Below, in pieces: positions 7,578 through 14,980 of a stretch of 37,814 nt of DNA; the first letter of the stretch is position 1; the number at the start of each line of letters is the position of its first letter. The stretch spans positions 19,001 to 56,814 of the forward strand of contig JAAVDF010000002.1 in the NCBI GenBank assembly GCA_014801945.1, in the 5' to 3' direction. The translations under genes were made by a program, and so were the position numbers. The notes under the pieces are model-generated. The model did not search any database. It worked only from the letters and a program-made list of their open reading frames with translations, and was not told where the DNA came from. Source of the DNA: Bacteroides sp. Its GTDB lineage: Bacteria; Bacteroidota; Bacteroidia; Bacteroidales; Muribaculaceae.

Positions 7578-10500
7578 ATGAAAATAAGTAGAACATTATT
7601 AGTAGTAACTTCATTGTCATCTGTACTGAACCTTTTCGGACAGACATTGCAAAATGATTTTTCGGATGGCAATCAGACATTACAGACTGTCGGCCGAGGA
7701 TATAGCCATGTTTCAAACGGAGTCCTTTCGACAAAGGGTAAATATGCACTTTTCGGACAACCTGATTGGAAAAACTATACGGTAAAGTTTAAGGCTCGCG
7801 CTCCGAAAGATGCAGAGCAGGTACAGATCTGGGCCGGTTTCAGGACAAAGAATCGTTTTGACCGATATGTGCTCGGTATCAAAGGTGGTCTGCAGGATGA
7901 TGTATATCTCATGCGTACCGGTTATATGGGTGCTGATGAACTCATGGGGGTCAGACCGCTGGGTTTTCATCCGGAACCGGGAAAATGGATAGACGTGAAG
8001 ATTGAGGTCTGCGGTAAGCGAATGAGAGTATTCATCAATGACAGCAAATATCCTTACATTGACATTGAGGATAAGAATGGCTGGCAGCTCGCTCAGACCG
8101 GTGAGGTGGCTCTCGGTGGCGGATGGATCGAGACCGAATTCGATGACCTGAGCATTACACCTCTTGCTGAGAATGCTCTTGATAAAGTTCCGAATCGTGA
8201 AATGTTCTTAGGAATGACGGCTGCCGAGAAGGAGTCAAAGCGTTCCAATCAGAGAGCGGCATATTCTCCCAAAAGACTTGTGAAACTCGATGGCGTGCGT
8301 ACGGATTTCTCACTTGACGGAGACTGGTTGTTCATGCCGACATATCAGCTTGATGATGTTGATAAGGCTACCGATGCCAGTGTTAGTGACGAAGACTGGC
8401 ATGTGATGAATGTGCCTGATTTCTGGTCGCCGATCCGTATATGGCTTCACGGTGAAACTATGCCTTCGCCACGTGGCGCACAGCCTAAAGGTGTATCGGA
8501 TACATATTATCAGATGGAGACAGACCGTTGTGAGAACTATACATTCGATCACCGCAAGACTAAGGGTGCATGGTATCGTCAATGGCTTGAATTGCCTGAT
8601 GATATAAAGGGGAAGAAATTGACATTACAGTTCGATGCCGTTTCGAAAGTCGCTGAAATCTATATCAACGGACATAAGGCGGCTTCCCATATAGGTATGT
8701 TCGGAAACTTTGATGTAGATGCTACGCCGTATCTTCATCCCGGTAAAAACTTGATTGCCATAAATGTAGTGCGTGACATAAAGGGCGCAGGGCCGCAGAC
8801 AAGCGATGCGATGGAGAATTTTTATTCATCTGTCCGTAAGGATGTGGAGGATAATAAAGATGATGCGCAGGCAAATGCTGAGGTGATAGCCGATATCCCT
8901 CACGGCTTCTTCGGCGATAATCCTGCCGGTATATGGCAACCTGTGAAACTTATGGTGACTGATCCGCTTCTTGTCGAAGATGTATATATAAAGCCATCGA
9001 TGAACGGAGCTGAGTTTGAAATCACCGTAGATAACACTGTTAAGAAGAAACGTCGCTTTGACATTAAAGTAGATATCACGGATAAATCCACCGGTGAGAC
9101 TCTCTATTCCGGTATCCTGCTGAAGAAGATTGATCTTGCCGGTAACAGCCGCGAGACTTATAAAGCATCTGTTTTAGGGATCGCGCCAAAACTCTGGGAG
9201 CCGGAAACACCAAATCTATATGATTTTAAATTCAGCATCATAGAGGGGAAGAATCTGACGGACGAGTATGCCGTGACTTCCGGATTCCGTACATTTGAGG
9301 CAAAGAATGGTTTCTTTTATCTCAACGGCCGTAAGTTCTGGCTTCGTGGCGGGAATCACATCCCGTTCTCGCTTGGAATGGACAATGAAGCTCTGGCTGA
9401 TACGTTCATGTCATTTATGCGTGAGGGAAATGTAAACTCTACACGTACCCACACCACTCCGTGGAATGAGCTATGGATGTCTGCTGCCGACCGCAACGGT
9501 ATTGCCGTAAGTTTCGAGGGGACTTGGTCGTGGCTTATGATACATTCTACGCCGATTCCTTCACAGGCTACCCTTGACCTATGGAGCAGAGAATGGTTTC
9601 AAGTGATGAAGAAATTCCGTAATCATCCATCAATCATTTTCTGGACCATCAATAATGAGATGAAGTTCTATGACCTTGATGCTGATACCGAACGTGCGAA
9701 GCAGAAATTCTGTATCATCTCCGATGTCGTAAAGGATATGCGTAAGGTTGATCCCACACGTCCGATATCGTTTGATTCAAATTATATGCACCGTAATGGT
9801 GTCAATCGCTTCGGCGAGGAGTTCATGGCCACAGTCGATGACGGTGATATCGATGATAACCATGCTTACTATAACTGGTATGATTTTTCAGTGTTCCGTT
9901 TCTTCAATGGAGAATTTCAGAATCAGTTCCTTACTCCGGGCCGACCTCTTATCAGTCAGGAAATGAGCACAGGCTACCCGAATGCCGAGACCGGTCACCC
10001 GACACGCAGCTACCAACTGATTCACCAGAATCCCTATTCGCTTATCGGTTATGAGGCGTATGACTTTGCTGATCCGAAGAACTTCCTCAAAGTCCAGTCA
10101 TTTATAACAGGCGAGCTCGCTGAGGCTCTGCGCAGATCAAACGATAAAGCATCCGGTATCATGCACTTTGCCTACATGACATGGTTCAGACAGTGCTATG
10201 ATGAAAATAAGATGGCACCGTGGCCGACATATTACGCCATGCAGCGAGCCATGCAACCCGTGCTTGTCAGTGCTGAACTATGGGGACGTAATTTCTACGC
10301 CGGACAGAAGATACCTACAAGAATCTATGTGGTAAATGATAGCAATGACGGTCGTGACCTCGGCGATATGGAGCTTACATGGACTCTTATCGATGACAAT
10401 GCCGGTGTCCTTGCAACCGGACATGAAAGCTTCCCGGCAGTTCCATATTATGGCCGACAGTACATCGAACCTGTCATTACCCTTCCTGAAACTATGCCGG

Positions 10501-11258
10501 AAGGTAAGACTTACGGTAAACTCGTATTGTCACTTAAAGAAAATGGGAAGGAAATTTCAGCTAATGAATATGATCTGACATTTGCACCCAAGTCTTGGGC
10601 TACGGTTGACGCGGCAGGCAATAAGATCCTGTTTGTCGGTGATGACAAGACTGCATCGTCATTGAGAACCGTCGGACTCAATTATGACAGAATCTCCTCT
10701 ATTACTGAAATGCTCGATAAGAAGCAGAAGGCAGATCTTTGTATAATAGGAGGGATTGAAAATATCAGTGAGGATGATGCCAAGCTTATACGCGACTACC
10801 AGAAGCAGGGCGGAAACCTCCTTATGCTTGATGCCAAGAATTATGCTGGAAGCGTATATCCTGAATACATCTCCGATGTGATTATTCCGACTGAAGGCGA
10901 TATCGTGGTTATGGAACGTAGCGATGATCCTGTGTTTGATATGCTCGATCCGCTTGATCTGCGGTATTTCAACAATAACAAGCGTGAGATACCTCTGGCA
11001 TGCAATGCCACGCTGAAGGCCGTCCGTGATGAAAACGTCAAGGAACTTGCCTCACAGATGAAGATCCATGCCTATATCGACGGAGGTAAGCCTGAGGATC
11101 GTATCAAAAAAATCGAATCGATGCGTGGCCTGACCATGATGGAAGTATCTGATGGAAATGGCAAAGCTCTGATCTCTACCATGACTACCGATAAGGCGGA
11201 GACCGACCCGATAGCGGGACGCGTATTGGTAAACATGATCAAACAGTCACTCAGATAG
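7578..11258 (+). CDS. Large GH2-family glycoside hydrolase with N-terminal LamG/DUF1080-like domain
   Basis: The 1226-residue secreted protein has a signal peptide (about 1-22), a jelly-roll domain resembling LamG/DUF1080 (about 25-195), GH2 sugar-binding and immunoglobulin-like domains (about 230-570), and a GH2 barrel with acid/base Glu694 in WTINNE and probable nucleophile Glu795 in LISQEMS. Residues about 1008-1226 form a Rossmann-like, glutamine-amidotransferase-fold region (ILFVGDD, CIIGGIE, GGNLLMLD) of the kind found at the end of some beta-galactosidases. The second GH2 at 30972 has a similar C-terminal region. GH2 includes beta-galactosidases, beta-glucuronidases and beta-mannosidases; specificity is not evident. 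It has its own promoter and a terminator after it. Confidence 0.88.
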   Translation: MKISRTLLVVTSLSSVLNLFGQTLQNDFSDGNQTLQTVGRGYSHVSNGVLSTKGKYALFGQPDWKNYTVKFKARAPKDAEQVQIWAGFRTKNRFDRYVLGIKGGLQDDVYLMRTGYMGADELMGVRPLGFHPEPGKWIDVKIEVCGKRMRVFINDSKYPYIDIEDKNGWQLAQTGEVALGGGWIETEFDDLSITPLAENALDKVPNREMFLGMTAAEKESKRSNQRAAYSPKRLVKLDGVRTDFSLDGDWLFMPTYQLDDVDKATDASVSDEDWHVMNVPDFWSPIRIWLHGETMPSPRGAQPKGVSDTYYQMETDRCENYTFDHRKTKGAWYRQWLELPDDIKGKKLTLQFDAVSKVAEIYINGHKAASHIGMFGNFDVDATPYLHPGKNLIAINVVRDIKGAGPQTSDAMENFYSSVRKDVEDNKDDAQANAEVIADIPHGFFGDNPAGIWQPVKLMVTDPLLVEDVYIKPSMNGAEFEITVDNTVKKKRRFDIKVDITDKSTGETLYSGILLKKIDLAGNSRETYKASVLGIAPKLWEPETPNLYDFKFSIIEGKNLTDEYAVTSGFRTFEAKNGFFYLNGRKFWLRGGNHIPFSLGMDNEALADTFMSFMREGNVNSTRTHTTPWNELWMSAADRNGIAVSFEGTWSWLMIHSTPIPSQATLDLWSREWFQVMKKFRNHPSIIFWTINNEMKFYDLDADTERAKQKFCIISDVVKDMRKVDPTRPISFDSNYMHRNGVNRFGEEFMATVDDGDIDDNHAYYNWYDFSVFRFFNGEFQNQFLTPGRPLISQEMSTGYPNAETGHPTRSYQLIHQNPYSLIGYEAYDFADPKNFLKVQSFITGELAEALRRSNDKASGIMHFAYMTWFRQCYDENKMAPWPTYYAMQRAMQPVLVSAELWGRNFYAGQKIPTRIYVVNDSNDGRDLGDMELTWTLIDDNAGVLATGHESFPAVPYYGRQYIEPVITLPETMPEGKTYGKLVLSLKENGKEISANEYDLTFAPKSWATVDAAGNKILFVGDDKTASSLRTVGLNYDRISSITEMLDKKQKADLCIIGGIENISEDDAKLIRDYQKQGGNLLMLDAKNYAGSVYPEYISDVIIPTEGDIVVMERSDDPVFDMLDPLDLRYFNNNKREIPLACNATLKAVRDENVKELASQMKIHAYIDGGKPEDRIKKIESMRGLTMMEVSDGNGKALISTMTTDKAETDPIAGRVLVNMIKQSLR

Positions 11259-11284
11259 TGTTTACGGTTTTCATATAGCAAGAG

Positions 11285-11319
11285 AAAGGACCGTCTTTTC
11301 AAAAGAATGACGGTCCTTT
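11285..11319 (+). terminator. Hairpin terminator after GH2
   Basis: AAAGGACCGTC at 11285-11295 pairs perfectly with GACGGTCCTTT at 11309-11319 around a 13-nt loop, followed by a T-rich run. It separates the GH2 and GH95 genes. No TAnnTTTG box is found between it and the GH95 ATG, so GH95 may depend on read-through or on a nonstandard promoter. Confidence 0.75.
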
Positions 11320-11358
11320 TCATTAATTCTTACTTTAAATTTTTAATACAGTAGATTT

Positions 11359-14300
11359 ATGAAAGTAAAATTCAGTGCATTAATAGGGCTTCTTATGTTG
11401 CCTTGTACGACCCTGTTCGCACAATCCATACAGGCTCCTATGAAAGCAGTTTATGATCGTCCGGCCTCTATATGGGAGGAGGAAGCGTTGCCGATAGGTA
11501 ACGGATACATGGGTGCGATGGTGTTCGGTGGAGTATTCCGTGACGTGATTCAGACTAATGAAAAAACTCTCTGGTCAGGAGGTCCGGGTGAGGATGCGGC
11601 TTATAACGGCGGTCATCTCCATTCAGCCGACGACATACATGCTGCTCTTCAGGACTTCAGACGTGATTTGCAGGACAGGGTCAACAGTTTCGATAATTCC
11701 GCCTATGAGACTACCGGTAAATGGCAGGATGCACGGGATTATGATAACTCAGGCTTCTATGATGATTCTTGGAATCAATCCATGTATGTCAACCGTATGC
11801 TTGGCACGAAGGATCATTTCGGCTCTTTCCAGACTCTTAGCAATATCATAATGGAGGATCCCGGTTATCCGGCACTGACTGTGGCTGCGGTCACCACGAA
11901 TTATAACGATTCGAAGAATAGTGATCAGGATATAAGTAATCTTTTCGACAACAGTATTCAGACAAAATGGTATGCTAATGATTTTGATGGAAAAAGTTTC
12001 CCTGTAGAGATAAAATGGCACTATGATTATGTCCCTGAAGCGTTGGGCTACACGCTCATTTCAGGCAATGATCATCCCGTGCGTGATCCTAAGTCGTGGA
12101 CGCTTTATGCATCAAAGGATGGGGTGAGGTATTTTCCTGTAGATACCCGTTACGGTGATGCTTGGGAGGGGAAGCGACGTCATGCCGCTGATTTCATGTT
12201 TGAAAAACCGGTGAAAGGTTGCAGATATTTCAAACTTGAGATCAATGAGGATATGCGCGAACGTGAAAAACCGCAATTGTCTGAAATCTCACTGATCGAG
12301 CGAAATAAAAAAGATCCGGATTACTCGGACTATATGCGTGAGCTTGATATCGACAATGCTGTACAGCGTGTCACTTACAAGAGCAAAGGTGCGAAGTTCG
12401 AGCGTGAATATTTCATGAGTTACCCTGATAATGTGATGGTGGTAAGACTGCGTTCGGACAAACCGTTCTCACGCCGTATATCAATCAATACTCCTCATAA
12501 TGACCACACTATATCAGCAAGTGACGGGAGTATCACTCTTACCGGTTGGCCTACACCCGTAAGCGGAAATAAAAAACGTGAGAATGAGAACTGGCGTGAT
12601 TGTCTGAAATATGCACAGACACTTGCCGTCCACAGTACCGATGGGAATGTCAGCACTGAAGGAAATGCTGTGACTGTCAGCAACGCACGTGAAATCGTAT
12701 TAGTTATGAGTGCCGCGACAAATTATAAGATGTGTTTCGATGACTCGTTTGATTTTTTCTCGGATAAAGATCCTTCCGATGTTGTGGCCGGGCGTATTTC
12801 AGCCGCGATTTCCAAGAGTTATGATGCATTGCGGGACAGACATCAGGCTGACTATCATGAGCTATATGACCGTAATCGTATAATCCTTGGAAAATCAGGT
12901 GAGTATATGGCTCTGCCTACCGACTCGCTTCTGCGCCGGTATTCCTTCGGAAATATCACTCCCGAACTCAGCCGCTATCTCGAAATGCTTTATTACCAGT
13001 TCGGCAGATATTTGCTGATTGCCTCCTCGCGTCCCGGTTCTCTTCCTGCCAATCTTCAAGGTGTCTGGGGCGAACGTCTTGCTAATGCATGGAATGCTGA
13101 TTATCATACTAATATAAATATTCAGATGAATTATTGGCCCGCACAGCAGACAAATCTTTCGGAATGTCATCTGCCAATGGTCGAATTTGTCAGAAGTCTT
13201 GAACCGCGCGGGACAATAACCGCCCGCCATTATCATTGCCGTCCTGACGGAGGTCCTGTCAGAGGCTGGACTGCCTACCATGAGGTCAATGCGTGGGCTA
13301 ACACGGCCCCTGCACAGACCGGCACTCACAGCATGTTCCCGGAAGGAGCTATGTGGATGTGCAATGATATATGGGAATACTACCGTTTCACTAATGACAA
13401 GGAGTTTCTCGGAAAGTATTTCGATACGATGAAGAACGCTGCATTGTTCTGGGTGGATAATCTTTGGACTGACGAGCGTGACGGGACTCTTGTGGCCAAC
13501 CCATCTCTTTCGCCGGAACATGGAGCATTCTCCCTCGGATGCACTTCTTCGCAGGGTATAATCTACGAGATATTCGATGCGGTTGAGAAATCAGCTAAGA
13601 TACTCGGACGTGAAAATGAAAAGGAGATCCAAGAAATAGCTGATGCAAAAGGTCGCCTTTCGATGCCTAAGATCGGCAAGGGTGGTCAATTTATGGAATG
13701 GAAGGATGAAGTGAGAGCGGATCTTACAGGTGAAGGCCAGTGGGATGAAAATCTTGGGAAGTTTGTCAATACTCATCGTCACACCAACCACCTTTTTTGG
13801 CTTCATCCCGGTTCTCAGGTAGTTCCCGGTCGCAGTGAAGATGAGGATAGGTTTACTGAAGCCATGAAAGTTACCCTCAACACCAGAGGTGATGAAGGTA
13901 CGGGATGGAGCAGGGCTTGGAAATTGAATTTCTGGGCAAGACTTAGGGATGGCGACAGGGCTTATAGACTTCTTAAAAGCTGTTTGAACCTCACCCGTCC
14001 CGGAACCTCGGTAGGTGGAGTCTATGCCAACCTTTTCGACGCACATCCGCCGTTTCAGATCGATGGTAATTTCGGTTACACATCAGGAGTGGCCGAGATG
14101 CTGATCCAGAGTCAGGGTGACGCTATAGAACTATTGCCAGCATTGCCTTCCGAATGGGCTGACGGTAGTTTCACAGGAATGTGTGCCCGTGGTGGGTATG
14201 TCGTTGACGCTTCGTGGGCTGACGGACTTATCACAGAGGTTGCCGTTAAAGCGAATGATGATGGGAGATGTCTTATAAAATTTCCCGGATCAGATAATGC

Positions 14301-14394
14301 TACAGTCATTGGTGCTTCTTATGAACGTCTCGACAACAATACCTTATGCATAGACATGAAGGGTGGAGATCGCGTCCACATCCATATCAAATAG
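11359..14394 (+). CDS. GH95-family alpha-L-fucosidase/galactosidase with inserted F5/8 type C (CBM32-like) domain
   Basis: The 1011-residue secreted protein has a signal peptide (1-22) and the GH95 N-terminal domain opening (ALPIGNGYMGAMVFGG). A discoidin-like domain is inserted at about 170-315, after which the interrupted domain resumes with YMRELDIDNAV. The (alpha/alpha)6 catalytic part keeps the family's active-site residues: Asn585 and Asn587 in TNINIQMNYW, the acid Glu720 in SPEHG and Asp902 in FQIDGNFG. GH95 enzymes are inverting exo-enzymes that release alpha-L-fucose or alpha-L-galactose. The family norm is near 800 residues, so the insertion explains the extra length. It lies in the GH3-GH2-GH95 run. 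Confidence 0.92.
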   Translation: MKVKFSALIGLLMLPCTTLFAQSIQAPMKAVYDRPASIWEEEALPIGNGYMGAMVFGGVFRDVIQTNEKTLWSGGPGEDAAYNGGHLHSADDIHAALQDFRRDLQDRVNSFDNSAYETTGKWQDARDYDNSGFYDDSWNQSMYVNRMLGTKDHFGSFQTLSNIIMEDPGYPALTVAAVTTNYNDSKNSDQDISNLFDNSIQTKWYANDFDGKSFPVEIKWHYDYVPEALGYTLISGNDHPVRDPKSWTLYASKDGVRYFPVDTRYGDAWEGKRRHAADFMFEKPVKGCRYFKLEINEDMREREKPQLSEISLIERNKKDPDYSDYMRELDIDNAVQRVTYKSKGAKFEREYFMSYPDNVMVVRLRSDKPFSRRISINTPHNDHTISASDGSITLTGWPTPVSGNKKRENENWRDCLKYAQTLAVHSTDGNVSTEGNAVTVSNAREIVLVMSAATNYKMCFDDSFDFFSDKDPSDVVAGRISAAISKSYDALRDRHQADYHELYDRNRIILGKSGEYMALPTDSLLRRYSFGNITPELSRYLEMLYYQFGRYLLIASSRPGSLPANLQGVWGERLANAWNADYHTNINIQMNYWPAQQTNLSECHLPMVEFVRSLEPRGTITARHYHCRPDGGPVRGWTAYHEVNAWANTAPAQTGTHSMFPEGAMWMCNDIWEYYRFTNDKEFLGKYFDTMKNAALFWVDNLWTDERDGTLVANPSLSPEHGAFSLGCTSSQGIIYEIFDAVEKSAKILGRENEKEIQEIADAKGRLSMPKIGKGGQFMEWKDEVRADLTGEGQWDENLGKFVNTHRHTNHLFWLHPGSQVVPGRSEDEDRFTEAMKVTLNTRGDEGTGWSRAWKLNFWARLRDGDRAYRLLKSCLNLTRPGTSVGGVYANLFDAHPPFQIDGNFGYTSGVAEMLIQSQGDAIELLPALPSEWADGSFTGMCARGGYVVDASWADGLITEVAVKANDDGRCLIKFPGSDNATVIGASYERLDNNTLCIDMKGGDRVHIHIK

Positions 14395-14447
14395 GACTGG
14401 CGTTCAAAAGTCTATCAATCATAAAACTTCTAATTCAACTCAAGCAC

Positions 14448-14895
14448 ATGCAAAAATTAAAATTGTGTAATTTATTCACTGTCCTTCTTCTCCTATCGTG
14501 GATAAGTATAGATGCTAATGCCGCAAAGAAAGTTGCCTGTATGGGTAACTCAATAACATACGGAGCTACGATCGGTAATGATACTGATAAGTATCCCTAT
14601 CAATTTTACGTTGCCGCTGAGGGTCAAGCGTGAGGATTGGACCATCAATGAAAAAAATCTCCATGAAATCATCGCCATCATCAAGTCAGTGGGTGAGGAG
14701 AAAAATATCGGAGTCATCAATCTCCATACTGTATTCGAAGATGAGTTGGGCGATGACTGGGATACTCTTTATAACGATGGTGTACACCCCAACAGTGAAG
14801 GTGCGAAGATTATGGCCACACGCGTGGCAGCCGCAATCGTTGACGGAATCTTAGGTTCGGATAAAGTGACTCATGCACACCGTCACAAAAGATAA
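14448..14895 (+). pseudogene. Internally deleted SGNH hydrolase (esterase) remnant
   Basis: A signal peptide and SGNH block I (KKVACMGNSITYG) read from the ATG at 14448 to a stop at 14631-14633. The rest of an SGNH domain, WTINEKN to the block V motif YNDGVHPNSEGAK, continues in another frame up to 14895. Comparison with the SGNH half of the protein at 57-1490 (KVACLGNSIT ... GINERV ... SDNIHP) shows roughly 85-90 codons missing at the junction near 14600, including blocks II and III. This is a deletion that also shifted the frame, too large for a base-calling error, so no active enzyme is expected. It sits between GH95 and the regulator. Confidence 0.85.
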
Positions 14896-14953
14896 TACGC
14901 AATAAGGCTAAACAACTTACGCTGAAGGCTAAATTAAAGTAAACAAGGCGATT

Positions 14954-14980
14954 CGCAGATGAAAAGATTATTCATCTGCG
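14954..14980 (-). terminator. Hairpin overlapping the end of the regulator gene
   Basis: TTCATCTGCG (14971-14980) is the exact reverse complement of CGCAGATGAA (14954-14963). On the minus strand one arm encodes the last residues of the regulator, the TAA stop (14970-14968) sits in the 7-nt loop, and the other arm follows, then a moderately T-rich tail. It is a compact terminator, or an RNA structure at the stop codon. Confidence 0.65.

Noticed and set aside
11320-11358. TTAA array before GH95
   Set aside because: TTAA occurs at 11323, 11335 and 11343, but the steps (12 and 8) and the lack of a TAnnTTTG box do not fit the array pattern.
12895-13521. Minus-strand open frame of 208 codons inside GH95
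   Set aside because: It is antisense to conserved GH95 catalytic sequence, and its translation has no family features.
14578-14895. Independent small gene from the second half of the SGNH remnant
   Set aside because: The frame has only the C-terminal half of an SGNH hydrolase, with no signal peptide or block I; it is the displaced tail of the gene starting at 14448.
14448-14895. Programmed frameshift joining the two SGNH frames
   Set aside because: About 85-90 codons including SGNH blocks II and III are missing, so a frameshift could not restore a functional enzyme.
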